From: an uncultured bacterium
Lineage (GTDB): Bacteria; Actinomycetota; Actinomycetes; S36-B12
NCBI GenBank assembly: GCA_903850745.1
Contig: CAINMH010000125.1
Location: forward strand, 1-36,978
Reading direction: 5' to 3'
Length of the DNA stretch: 36,978 nucleotides
Shown here: positions 1 to 8,498 of the stretch, one piece after another
Layout of the letters: every line of letters begins with the position of its first letter
Numbering within the stretch: position 1 is the stretch's first letter
The notes under the pieces: generated by a model
The model's database searches: none
What the model saw: the letters and a program-made list of their open reading frames with translations, nothing else
What the model was told of the DNA's origin: nothing
Made by a program: the position numbers and the translations under genes

Positions 1-2424
1 ATCATCGCGGCTAAAGCCCCACGTTGTTTGGGTCAGGTCGTTAGTGCCAAAGGAGAAGAAATCAGCTGCCCGCGCGATGCGCCCCGAAGTCAGCGCGGCA
101 CGCGGTAGCTCAATCATCGTGCCGATAGGCATGGATACCTCTAGGCCGCTGTGCTCACTGACCTCTGCAAGCACCCCAGTGATCTCTTCGCGCATAAGCC
201 GCAACTCGCGAGCCGAACCCACGAGCGGCACCATGATCTCCGGTTGAGGTGCACCGCCGGCGCGTACGAGCTCCACATAGGCCTCAGCGAGTGCTCGAAC
301 CTGGAGCGCGAAGAGGCCCGGAACAACAAGGCCGAGGCGCACGCCACGAAGACCCAACATGGGGTTGGACTCGTGCAGTCGATTGACGGCGATCAGGAGT
401 TTCTCATCGGCGGAGGCATCTTCACCCCGCTCCTGTGCAAGTGCCACCCGAACCATCAGGTCAGATCGATCTGGCAAGAACTCGTGCAGCGGTGGATCAA
501 GGAGTCGGACCGTGACGGGTAAGCCGTCCATCTCACGGAGGATCTCGACAAAGTCATCGCGCTGCAAAGGAGCAAGTGCCGCGAGGGCATCGGTGCGTTC
601 TGTTGAAGTCTCGGCCAGAATCACTCGTTCGACAAGTTCGCGACGCTCGCCAAGGAACATGTGCTCAGTACGACACAATCCGATGCCTTCTGCGCCCAGG
701 TGACGGGCGCGCGATGCATCAAGGCCACTGTCGGCATTGGCACGGACCCGCAGTCGACGAACGGTGTCGGCATATTTCAAAATTCGATCCGCACAAAGGA
801 CCGTCGCCGCATCGTCTTCATTAAGACTAGGCAAGACCGCATTCATGCCTTCGAGGAGGTAGCGGGAAACGGGGGATGAGGACACCGGGATTTCGCCGAG
901 GAAGACCTCTCCGGTTGCGCCGTCGAGCGACACAAAGTCACCTTCGCGGAGAACTATCTGTTCGCCTTCAGAGGTGACCGTGACCATACGCTCGGCCTCA
1001 TCCACGCGCAGGGCTTCAGCGCCACAGACGGCCGGCTTGCCCATGCCACGCGCAACAACAGCCGCGTGGCTCGTCTTTCCGCCACGTGCGGTGAGAATGC
1101 CGACCGAAGCGACCATGCCCGCGAGATCATCCGGATTTGTCTCGCGCCGTACCAGCACCACATTGCGGCCGCTTTCGGCCCATTCGACTGCTATCGCGGG
1201 ATCGAAAACAACCTGACCAACAGCGGCTCCGGGTGATGCGGGAATGCCGCGAGTGAGGACCCGGTTTCCTGCATTCTGAGCGAGTTGGGGAACGAGCAAT
1301 TGGGCCAGCTGACTTCCCGTCACGCGTGCAAGTGCCTCATCTTCAGTGATGAGGCCTTCATCGAGGAGTTGACACGCGATGCGGAAGGCTGCACCAGCAG
1401 TGCGCTTGCCAACACGCGTCTGCAGCATCCACAGTTTGCCGCGCTCCACCGTGAACTCGATGTCACATAGATCGCGATAATGCGTTTCGAGGCGACGCAT
1501 GGTCTGTGCAAGTTGCGTAGCGACGGCAGGATTGCTGGCCGCGAGGTCATCGAGAGTGAGGGTGTTGCGAATGCCAGCAACAACGTCTTCACCTTGGGCA
1601 TTGGCCAGGTAGTCGCCATAGTGACCGGGTGACCCCGTCGCCGGATCGCGAGTGAAGGCAACTCCAGTGCCCGAATCCTCGCCAAGATTGCCAAAGACCA
1701 TTGCGCACACGTTGACTGCGGTGCCGAGATCATCAGCGATGCGTTCGCGGCGACGATAAAGCTTGGCACGTTCACTGTTCCACGATTGGAAGACGGCCCG
1801 CACGGCCATGTCGAGTTGTTCGCGTGGGTGTTGCGGGAATTCACGCCCACTGTGAGTGCGGATAATCTCTTTGTAGATGACCACGATTGACCGAAGTTGG
1901 TCGGCGCTCAGTTCACTCTCCGATGCGACCCCCGCGCTCTCCACCGCATGCTCAAGCGCTTTGCTGAAGAGCTCGGGCGAGACGTCCATCACGGTGCGGC
2001 CATACATGGAGATCAGTCGGCGATACGAATCCCAAGCAAATCTCTCATCTCCGGATGCTTCTACGAGCCCCTGCACCGAGGCGTCGTTGAGCCCGACGTT
2101 CAAAATTGTGTCCATCATGCCCGGCATGGAGAAAACCGCACCAGAGCGCACCGACACCAGCAGTGGATCGTGGGTGTCACCCAACTGGCGACTGAGTGAG
2201 TCTTCTAGTCGACGAAGCGCGGAAGTGACCTGCACACGAAGCGCAGGAGGCTCTTCATCATGAGTCAGAAACCACCGGCAAGCTTCAGTCGTGACAGTGA
2301 ATCCTGGGGGCACCGGCAGCCCCAGGCGCGTCATTTCTGCGAGGTTTGCGCCCTTGCCGCCTAGGAGTTCTTTCTGGTCGCGATTGCCCTCGGAGAAGTC
2401 GTAGACAAAGGTTCCATTAGGCAT
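1..2424 (-). CDS. ppdK: Pyruvate, phosphate dikinase (partial, C-terminus outside window)
   Basis: This gene is absent from the ORF track because its stop lies beyond base 1, but the frame is open for all 808 codons. It interconverts pyruvate + ATP + Pi and PEP + AMP + PPi. Visible are the N-terminal ATP-grasp block (GGKGANLAEM near residue 22, then FSMPGMMDTILNVG), the swivelling phosphohistidine domain GGKTSHAAVVARGMGKP with catalytic His453, and the start of the PEP/pyruvate TIM barrel, ending in FFSFGTNDLTQTTWGFSRDD. About 70 residues, including the expected catalytic CGEHGG region, are missing on the left. The ATG at 2424 has GGGGAG seven bases upstream. It starts 13 bp after the aldolase stop, so it looks co-transcribed with the pathway that makes pyruvate, and a gluconeogenic role is likely. 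The family call is very secure. Confidence 0.96.
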   Translation of the reverse strand, partial: MPNGTFVYDFSEGNRDQKELLGGKGANLAEMTRLGLPVPPGFTVTTEACRWFLTHDEEPPALRVQVTSALRRLEDSLSRQLGDTHDPLLVSVRSGAVFSMPGMMDTILNVGLNDASVQGLVEASGDERFAWDSYRRLISMYGRTVMDVSPELFSKALEHAVESAGVASESELSADQLRSIVVIYKEIIRTHSGREFPQHPREQLDMAVRAVFQSWNSERAKLYRRRERIADDLGTAVNVCAMVFGNLGEDSGTGVAFTRDPATGSPGHYGDYLANAQGEDVVAGIRNTLTLDDLAASNPAVATQLAQTMRRLETHYRDLCDIEFTVERGKLWMLQTRVGKRTAGAAFRIACQLLDEGLITEDEALARVTGSQLAQLLVPQLAQNAGNRVLTRGIPASPGAAVGQVVFDPAIAVEWAESGRNVVLVRRETNPDDLAGMVASVGILTARGGKTSHAAVVARGMGKPAVCGAEALRVDEAERMVTVTSEGEQIVLREGDFVSLDGATGEVFLGEIPVSSSPVSRYLLEGMNAVLPSLNEDDAATVLCADRILKYADTVRRLRVRANADSGLDASRARHLGAEGIGLCRTEHMFLGERRELVERVILAETSTERTDALAALAPLQRDDFVEILREMDGLPVTVRLLDPPLHEFLPDRSDLMVRVALAQERGEDASADEKLLIAVNRLHESNPMLGLRGVRLGLVVPGLFALQVRALAEAYVELVRAGGAPQPEIMVPLVGSARELRLMREEITGVLAEVSEHSGLEVSMPIGTMIELPRAALTSGRIARAADFFSFGTNDLTQTTWGFSRDD

Positions 2425-2437
2425 GGCAACTCCCCAA

Positions 2438-3460
2438 TTAGACTTCTTGCTCCGCGTGCTTGCGTGCTAGTTCCAGGGCAACGTCAATGATCATATCTTC
2501 TTGGCCGCCCACCACCTTCCTGCGTCCAAGCTCAAGAAGGATCTCAGCCTGCGAAACGCCGTAGCGCTCCGCGGCACGCTGTGAGTGAAGTAGAAACGAG
2601 CCGTAGACCCCCGCGTAGCCGAGGATCAGGCCGGCTCGGTCGATCACCTGCTGTCGCGGCATCATCGGACGCACGATCTCCTCAGCGAGGTCCATGAGTT
2701 TGAGCGGATCCACCCCGGTGTTGATCCCGTACTTGGTTGAGACTGCGGCAAGAATCTCGGTCGGACAATTCCCTGCGCCTGCACCGAGTCCAGCCGAGGT
2801 CCCGTCCAGATTGACGGCACCTTCTTCATAGGCAGCGATCGAATTTGCTACCGCCATCGACAGATTGTTATGCGCATGTACGCCGACGGGAATCTCCAGG
2901 GCTGAAACGAGAGCGTTGACCCGACGGCGGACATCCTCCGTCGTCATCGCGCCAGCCGAGTCCGCGATGTACAACGTGTCGGCACCATAGGACTGCATCA
3001 GGAGTGCCTGCTCGACAAGACCCTCGGGGGAATTCATATGGGCCATCATAAGAAATCCGATGGCCTCCATCCCTAGTTCTTTAGCTGCCTTAATGTGCTG
3101 CTCGGAGATATCGGCCTCAGTGCAGTGCGTTGCGATGCGAGCAACTTTGACACCAAGTGCACCGACCTCGCGAAGATCGTCCACGATCCCGATGCCCGGC
3201 AGTAGGAGGCAGGCGATTTTTGCCTGATCTGTCACGTCACATGCAGCGGCGATGAGTTCCTTTTCTGGCACGGCGGAAAAGCCATAATTAAAACTTGACC
3301 CACCCAAACCGTCACCGTGAGCAATTTCAATGACCTGTACGCCTGCTGCATCGAGCCCTTTCACGATGCGAATGACATCTTCCGCGTAGTACTGATGACT
3401 GATCGCGTGTGATCCATCTCGAAGAGTCGAGTCGATGAGTCGGTAGTCAATAGTAGTCAT
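2438..3460 (-). CDS. 4-hydroxy-2-oxovalerate aldolase
   Basis: This 340-residue DRE-TIM-barrel aldolase is of the MhpE/DmpG/BphI/HsaF family. It splits 4-hydroxy-2-oxovalerate into pyruvate and acetaldehyde, normally in a channelled complex with the acylating acetaldehyde dehydrogenase encoded just upstream. The hallmark DSTLRDGSHA occurs near residue 10 and the metal-binding HAHNN motif in the middle of the barrel, and the length is typical. Its ATG overlaps the stop of the dehydrogenase as ATGA, so the two are probably translationally coupled. It is the last dedicated step of the meta-cleavage lower pathway in this operon. Confidence 0.97.
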   Translation of the reverse strand: MTTIDYRLIDSTLRDGSHAISHQYYAEDVIRIVKGLDAAGVQVIEIAHGDGLGGSSFNYGFSAVPEKELIAAACDVTDQAKIACLLLPGIGIVDDLREVGALGVKVARIATHCTEADISEQHIKAAKELGMEAIGFLMMAHMNSPEGLVEQALLMQSYGADTLYIADSAGAMTTEDVRRRVNALVSALEIPVGVHAHNNLSMAVANSIAAYEEGAVNLDGTSAGLGAGAGNCPTEILAAVSTKYGINTGVDPLKLMDLAEEIVRPMMPRQQVIDRAGLILGYAGVYGSFLLHSQRAAERYGVSQAEILLELGRRKVVGGQEDMIIDVALELARKHAEQEV

Positions 3461-4365
3461 AGTCGCGCCTCCGATACACGTGATGCGGCGACGGCCTCGC
3501 CCACTTTCATGGCTGCGGCGGTCATAATGTCGAGATTCCCTGCGTAGGCGGGCAGATAGTCTCCTGCCCCCTCGACCTCGAGAAGGACCACTGCACGGTG
3601 GGGTACGTCACCACCAGGTGTCTTGAAGGGCCCAGCTTCGATCACGGGCCGGTTCTTCAAGTGGTAGCCAGGTACATACGACTGCACCGTCTTCTCCATC
3701 GCGTAGATAGATTCGATGACGGCGGAATGGTCAGATCCTTCAGGCAGCGCTGCAAAAACAGTATTGCGCATCATGATTGGCGGCTCAGCCGGGTTCAGAA
3801 CGATTATTGCCTTGCTCGTCTCTGCCCCACCGATCTCTCGAAGTGCTTGGGAAGTCGTCTTCGTGAACTCATCGATGTTCTGTCGGGTACCCGGACCAGC
3901 AGACTTCGAGGCGATGGTCGAGACCATTTCGGCGTAAGGCAGCGTTTCGATGGCCCTGCGGACCGCGTAGACCATGGGAGTTGTTGCCTGACCACCGCAG
4001 GTGACCATGTTGATATTGGGGGAATTCAAGTGCTCCTCGAGATTGACCGCCGCGATCACCTTCGGGCCACGAGCGGCAGGCGTCAGATCAACGGCGACGA
4101 TGCCCGCTTCGGCGTACTGCTTATAGTGCCGGACGTGCACGTAAGCACTGGTCGCATCGAAGATCATGTCGATCTCACTCGCATGATCGAGTACCCACTG
4201 GGGCCCCTCATGCGGACCTTGAACTCCTAGCGACCGCGCTCTGGCCAGACCATCACTTTGCGGATCAATGCCCACAAGTGCCACCAACTCAAGCACTTCG
4301 CTTCGAAGCATCTTGATCATGAGGTCGGTCCCAATATTGCCTGACCCGATGATTGCGCATCTCAC
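3457..4365 (-). CDS. Acetaldehyde dehydrogenase (acylating)
   Basis: This enzyme converts acetaldehyde + CoA + NAD+ to acetyl-CoA (MhpF/DmpF/BphJ/HsaG family) and partners the aldolase that follows. The Rossmann start AIIGSGNIGTDLMIK and the catalytic-cysteine segment VTCGGQATTP (Cys123) are clear. The ORF track begins at 4473, but that extension would overlap the hydratase gene and has no family counterpart. I chose GTG at 4365, which puts VRCAIIGSGNIG at the N-terminus, has GAGGA eight bases upstream, and sits 10 bp after the hydratase stop. The resulting 302 residues match the family. Confidence 0.96.
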   Translation of the reverse strand: MRCAIIGSGNIGTDLMIKMLRSEVLELVALVGIDPQSDGLARARSLGVQGPHEGPQWVLDHASEIDMIFDATSAYVHVRHYKQYAEAGIVAVDLTPAARGPKVIAAVNLEEHLNSPNINMVTCGGQATTPMVYAVRRAIETLPYAEMVSTIASKSAGPGTRQNIDEFTKTTSQALREIGGAETSKAIIVLNPAEPPIMMRNTVFAALPEGSDHSAVIESIYAMEKTVQSYVPGYHLKNRPVIEAGPFKTPGGDVPHRAVVLLEVEGAGDYLPAYAGNLDIMTAAAMKVGEAVAASRVSEARL

Positions 4366-4375
4366 TATAAAATCC

Positions 4376-5173
4376 TCACTTGCCGTCGATACGAAGAGTG
4401 ATCGAGCCGAGCCGATCGAACTCAGCTCGGAAGACATCGCCTGCGGCGATAGGCACCATTGCATGCAAGGCACCGGTCATGATCACGCTGCCAGCCGGGA
4501 TCGTCACACCCAGCGGTGCAAGCGTGTTTGCCAGCCACGCGACTGCCGCGAGCGGATCCCCCAACGCTGCGGCGCCTGCTCCTGTAGCGACCAGCGAGCC
4601 ATTCTTGGAGAAGACCATGCCCAGAAGCCGAGGATCGAAATTGTCAATGGGAACGACCCTCCCGGCCAGCGCCAACGCTCCATTACTCGCCAGATCCGCG
4701 ACTGTGTCGCAGATCTTGATCTTCCAGTCCTTGATTCGGGAATCGACTATCTCCAACGCTGCGACAAGGCCCTCTGTCGCTTGGTAGACATGATGAGGCT
4801 GGCAGTCAGGACCCGATAGGTCATGCTTGAGAACTACGGCGATCTCAGCTTCGACCCGAGGGGCGATGAAGTCTCCGACATGCAGAGTCGCACCATCGCT
4901 GTAGACGGTGGAGGCGAATGTCGGAGCGAAGTCGGGCTGATGGACACCCAGGAGTTCTTGCATTGGTGCAGATGTGAGTCCCAACTTGTAACCACAAATG
5001 GACTCGCCATCGGCCACCAGACGGGAGACCAAACGCTGTTGAATCGCATAGCCGTCGAGCATGTCGAGTTCCGGTCGCGACTCGGTGAAGGCGGGAATAG
5101 GAACGCACGTGCGCCGAGCCTCGTAGAGCGCGTCTCCATGCTCATTCGCCTCAGCCTGTGTAAGTGACGGCAT
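4376..5173 (-). CDS. 2-oxopent-4-enoate (2-hydroxypenta-2,4-dienoate) hydratase
   Basis: This 265-residue member of the MhpD/BphH/HsaE/DmpE hydratase family adds water to 2-hydroxypenta-2,4-dienoate, giving 4-hydroxy-2-oxovalerate. The core VAALEIVDSRIKDWKIKICD and the C-terminal GSVIMTGALHAMVPIAAGD segment are typical and contain acidic metal-binding residues. The start is well supported: AGGAGG lies eight bases before the ATG. It opens the hydratase-dehydrogenase-aldolase block, the standard order in meta-cleavage operons. It shows that the C-C hydrolase encoded upstream very likely releases an unsubstituted or lightly substituted C5 dienoate. Confidence 0.96.
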   Translation of the reverse strand: MPSLTQAEANEHGDALYEARRTCVPIPAFTESRPELDMLDGYAIQQRLVSRLVADGESICGYKLGLTSAPMQELLGVHQPDFAPTFASTVYSDGATLHVGDFIAPRVEAEIAVVLKHDLSGPDCQPHHVYQATEGLVAALEIVDSRIKDWKIKICDTVADLASNGALALAGRVVPIDNFDPRLLGMVFSKNGSLVATGAGAAALGDPLAAVAWLANTLAPLGVTIPAGSVIMTGALHAMVPIAAGDVFRAEFDRLGSITLRIDGK

Positions 5174-5189
5174 CTGCCTTTTCCTCCTA

Positions 5190-5822
5190 TTATGAATTCA
5201 ACGCGTGTAGCAGAACAATCAGATTTCGTGGACCGTGGACTCCTTCGACCCGGACCAGTTCGATATCGCTTGTGGCCGACGGCCCACTTATCCAGGTCAT
5301 GACCTTGCGTGGCCCAAGTTTGGCAATGGCTTCTGGAAGCGTGCCCACGATGGACTCGATGTGGACCAGACATATATGCGTGTCAGGAATGAGGGTGAGC
5401 GCACGCCGCCCTTGATTCCCCGCGTGATCGAGGAGGATCGTGCCGGAGAGCGCAACCGAGATGGCACTCTCGGTCAGAGACGCTCCGGTGACATCCAATT
5501 CAGAATTCGTTAACCCGCGATCTTCGACAACCGGGACGCAGGTCGGTCGTAGGCCGTCAGGCAAACCTACCGGGACCGCGACTGAGGCGATATCCCGTTC
5601 GGCAAGCACCGCTTCGATTTCTGTGCGAATTTTGTCGGCATCAACTTCTAATCGCAGATCGATAACGGTGGCTCGGTAGTCGAGCAGCCGATCAATGAAT
5701 AGTTCGAGTATGGAATCGGAAGGCTCGAGGCTCGTTCGATAGTTGCGTGAGAACGATGTTGTCGGCATTGCTTCACTCGCTGAGCGCACTGCAGTGAGCA
5801 CGCGCTCACGTGTATTACTCAT
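5190..5822 (-). CDS. lutC: LutC-like LUD-domain protein
   Basis: This LUD-family protein corresponds to the third subunit of the LutABC L-lactate oxidation system. The C-terminal half carries the typical pattern: ESAISVALSGTILLDHAGNQ, then LIPDTHICLVHIESIVGTLPEA and TWISGPSATSDIELVRVEGVHGP. The ORF track starts at a GTG (5834); I prefer the ATG at 5822, because it overlaps the lutB stop as ATGA, giving 210 residues. It lies 16 bp before the hydratase gene. The family call is strong. Whether the substrate here is lactate or another 2-hydroxy acid produced by the pathway cannot be told. Confidence 0.9.
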   Translation of the reverse strand: MSNTRERVLTAVRSASEAMPTTSFSRNYRTSLEPSDSILELFIDRLLDYRATVIDLRLEVDADKIRTEIEAVLAERDIASVAVPVGLPDGLRPTCVPVVEDRGLTNSELDVTGASLTESAISVALSGTILLDHAGNQGRRALTLIPDTHICLVHIESIVGTLPEAIAKLGPRKVMTWISGPSATSDIELVRVEGVHGPRNLIVLLHALNS

Positions 5823-7210
5823 CGCGTATTCCACCAGTCTCTGAAGGATTCACGCGGAACCTGCGGAAGCGAACGACTCCGGGACCACGCACGAATCGGT
5901 CCTATCCGCAGCGCGCTTCCAAGTCGCGCGAGAGGTAGACCAAAACGAGCCCACCTATGCGCGCGACGCATTCCTCGGGCGTTTGAGAGAGTACGGGCCA
6001 CCTCCGCGAAGGCCGCCTTCTCCGTTCCACCATGCGGACCGGTCGCTCGCAGATGCACCAAGATCGAGGGAATATCTATCATCACGGGACATACGTCATA
6101 ACAGGCGCCGCAGAGGGTCGATGCATACGGCAGAGTCTCCGCTTGTCCCGGGCCCAGGAGTTGCGGCGTGAGGATCGCGCCGATCGGCCCAGGGTAGACA
6201 GAACCGTATGCATGGCCGCCGGTTCGTTCGTACACTGGGCATACGTTCATGCAGGCAGAACACCGGATGCACATGAGTGCATCTCTGCCCACTGGTTCGG
6301 CCAGCGTTCTCGATCGACCGTTGTCGAGGAGAACGATGTGAACTTCTGCGGGGCCATCGTGCTCAGCAGTGCCCGTCCAGATCGTGGTGTAAGGATTCAT
6401 TCGTTCACCGGTAGATGATCGTGGCAGGACCTGCATCATGACTTCGAGATCTTCCCAACTCGGAATGATCTTCTCGATTCCGACAATGCTCACCAAGACC
6501 TCGGGAAGGGTCAAGCACATACGCCCGTTGCCCTCGGACTCCACAACCACGAGTGAGCCGGTATCCGCTATTGCGAAGTTCGCTCCGCTGACCGCCATCT
6601 TCGCGTCAAGGAACCGCGATCGCAAATGGGCACGAGCAATCGACGCCAAGACAGCCGGATCGTCGACAGTATCCTCGTTTGCGCCCAGATGCTCGATGAA
6701 GAGATCTCGGATCTGAGACCTGTTCTTGTGAATAGCCGGCACGAGAACATGTGAGGGATGTTCATTCGCGATCTGGACGATGAGCTCCGCGAGGTCAGTC
6801 TCGTACGCATCCACGCCCACTGCGTTCATCGCCTCATTGAGTCCGATCTCATCGGTGGTGAGAGATTTCACTTTGACGAAACTCTCGACACCATGCCTTT
6901 CAGCCACTTCACGCACAACTGCGATCGCCTCTTCGGCGCTCGATGCCCAGTGCACGATCGCGCCTGCGGCCTGAGCGTTCTTCTCGAACTCGACAAGAAG
7001 GTCGGCGAGGTCCGCGAGGGTCTGCTGCTTTATTCCCCGCGCTGCCTCACGAAGGAACTCCCAGTCCGGAAGTTCCTCGGTTACCCGGGCCCGCTTCCCT
7101 CTTATTGTGCCCGTTGCATGGGCAAGATTGGTTCGAAGCTGCGAGTCCTTCAAAGCCTCACGAGCAGCCGCCGGGAAGGATGGCTGGATGCCCACAAATG
7201 CCCGGCCCAT
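5819..7210 (-). CDS. lutB: LutB-like iron-sulfur subunit of lactate utilization
   Basis: This 463-residue protein combines an N-terminal LUD domain with a C-terminal pair of [4Fe-4S] clusters. The cysteine motifs are CIRCSACMNVCP (Cys314, 317, 320, 324) and CGACYDVCP (Cys367, 370, 374). The segment SLTTDEIGLNEAM near residue 116 is typical of LutB. With LutA and LutC it forms an electron-transfer complex that oxidises L-lactate to pyruvate. Its ATG overlaps the lutA stop by one base (TGATG), and its stop overlaps lutC by four, so A-B-C is a tightly coupled unit. The reading frame is intact. Confidence 0.95.
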   Translation of the reverse strand: MGRAFVGIQPSFPAAAREALKDSQLRTNLAHATGTIRGKRARVTEELPDWEFLREAARGIKQQTLADLADLLVEFEKNAQAAGAIVHWASSAEEAIAVVREVAERHGVESFVKVKSLTTDEIGLNEAMNAVGVDAYETDLAELIVQIANEHPSHVLVPAIHKNRSQIRDLFIEHLGANEDTVDDPAVLASIARAHLRSRFLDAKMAVSGANFAIADTGSLVVVESEGNGRMCLTLPEVLVSIVGIEKIIPSWEDLEVMMQVLPRSSTGERMNPYTTIWTGTAEHDGPAEVHIVLLDNGRSRTLAEPVGRDALMCIRCSACMNVCPVYERTGGHAYGSVYPGPIGAILTPQLLGPGQAETLPYASTLCGACYDVCPVMIDIPSILVHLRATGPHGGTEKAAFAEVARTLSNARGMRRAHRWARFGLPLARLGSALRIGPIRAWSRSRSLPQVPRESFRDWWNTR

Positions 7211-7977
7211 CAGTTCACTGTCCCGGCGAGGATCTCGGCGAGATGAACGGTACGAACACCTGACCTCTCATGAGCCAGACCGCCGCCGATCTGCATCAGA
7301 CACGATACGTCCAGCGACGTCACGAATTCGGCCCCACTCGATGTGATGGCGTCGAGCTTGTCGGTCAGCATTGCCGAGGAGACATCGGAGTTCTTGACAG
7401 AAAAGGTACCGCCAAAGCCACAGCAGGAATCAGCGTTTTCCTGCTCGACGAGTTCAAGACCTTCAACATTTCGGAGCAGGTCGTACGGTCGCGTTCCGAC
7501 TCGTGCCACGCGTAATGAGTGACATGAGGGGTGATACGCGACTCTGTGGGGGAATACGGCTCCAACGTCGACCAGACCGAGATCGTCGACGAGGTATTCA
7601 GTGAGTTCACGCACGCGAGGGACGATCTCCTGGACATGAGAGACGAGTGATTCGTCGCCGCTGCGTCGAGCCACCGAAAGCATCTGATGACGGATGGATC
7701 CGACGCACGATCCGCTCGGCGCGACGATCAAATCGCAGCCCGAAAATGCCTCTGCGAAGGACCGCACCATCGGTATGGCGAGATCCGGGAATCCTGAGTT
7801 CACGTGCATTTGGCCACAGCAGCCCTGCGCCTGCGGAAAAGAAACTTCGACGCCCAGTCGTTCCAGCAATTTCACTGTGGCAATGATTGCGTTGGGGAAT
7901 GCCACATCGCCTACGCACGTGGCAAACAACGCGACCCTCGGTCGCACCTTGCTTACGCGATTCTCATTCGTAGACAA
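7210..7977 (-). CDS. lutA: LutA-like CCG-domain Fe-S oxidoreductase
   Basis: This 255-residue protein has two cysteine-rich CCG modules: QGCCGQMHVNSG near residue 51 and DSCCGFGG near residue 184, with YHPSCHSLR between them. This is the arrangement of LutA and the GlpC/HdrB-like family, which bind a special iron-sulfur cluster and pass electrons from 2-hydroxy-acid oxidation. The start appears to be TTG at 7977, two bases after the preceding stop. No in-frame ATG lies nearby, and the ribosome-binding site is weak. First gene of the lutABC block. Confidence 0.93.
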   Translation of the reverse strand: MSTNENRVSKVRPRVALFATCVGDVAFPNAIIATVKLLERLGVEVSFPQAQGCCGQMHVNSGFPDLAIPMVRSFAEAFSGCDLIVAPSGSCVGSIRHQMLSVARRSGDESLVSHVQEIVPRVRELTEYLVDDLGLVDVGAVFPHRVAYHPSCHSLRVARVGTRPYDLLRNVEGLELVEQENADSCCGFGGTFSVKNSDVSSAMLTDKLDAITSSGAEFVTSLDVSCLMQIGGGLAHERSGVRTVHLAEILAGTVN

Positions 7978-7979
7978 AA

Positions 7980-8498
7980 CTAGCCCACAACCCTGAGTTC
8001 GTTTCGATAGCGAATCCCGTTTCGGGCATAGCGTTCAGCTCCATCGCTGATGAAGTCCCTGGTAACCGCATTCAGACGTACCTTTGCAGGAACACCTAAA
8101 GCCAAAGCGCCTGTTGGTACATGTGTATTGTCCGTCAACACAGCTCCCGCACCCACAACAGCACCAGACTCCACCACCACTCCATGCATGGCAATCGACC
8201 CTGATCCTACGAGAACGCGATCGTGAATCGTGCAGCCCTCAAGGTGGACGTTATGCCCAATCACGCAATCGGATCCCACGAATGTGGGGGCGTCTGAAGT
8301 AGCGTGGATGACGCAGCCGTCCTGAATGGAAGTTCTCTCCCCGACTGTGATGACCCCGTAATCGCCCCGCAGCACAGCGCATGGCCAGACCGTGGAACCC
8401 GCACCGATGGTTACATTGCCGATGACCACCGCATCAGGATGAACATAGGCATCGGGATGAATTGTGGGCTCGACATCTCCGAGTGCATAGATCGTCAT
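7980..8498 (-). CDS. Gamma-carbonic-anhydrase-like hexapeptide-repeat protein (PaaY/CaiE type)
   Basis: This 172-residue left-handed beta-helix protein shows repeated hexapeptides through most of its length (VVIGNVTIGAGSTVWPCAVLRG and onward). Putative metal-ligand histidines are visible in CVIHATSD and IGHNVHLEGCTIHD. The family includes gamma-carbonic anhydrases and PaaY/CaiE proteins. PaaY acts as a thioesterase that rescues CoA trapped in dead-end aromatic intermediates. Its neighbours here are a CoA transferase and an enoyl-CoA hydratase-like protein, which favours a PaaY/CaiE-like CoA-linked role over CO2 hydration, but that is inference. The ATG overlaps the CoA-transferase stop as ATGA. 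Confidence 0.9.
   Translation of the reverse strand: MTIYALGDVEPTIHPDAYVHPDAVVIGNVTIGAGSTVWPCAVLRGDYGVITVGERTSIQDGCVIHATSDAPTFVGSDCVIGHNVHLEGCTIHDRVLVGSGSIAMHGVVVESGAVVGAGAVLTDNTHVPTGALALGVPAKVRLNAVTRDFISDGAERYARNGIRYRNELRVVG

Noticed and set aside
4366-4473. 36-codon N-terminal extension of acetaldehyde dehydrogenase
   Set aside because: It overlaps the end of the hydratase gene; the family begins at the Rossmann strand and GTG 4365 has a good SD.
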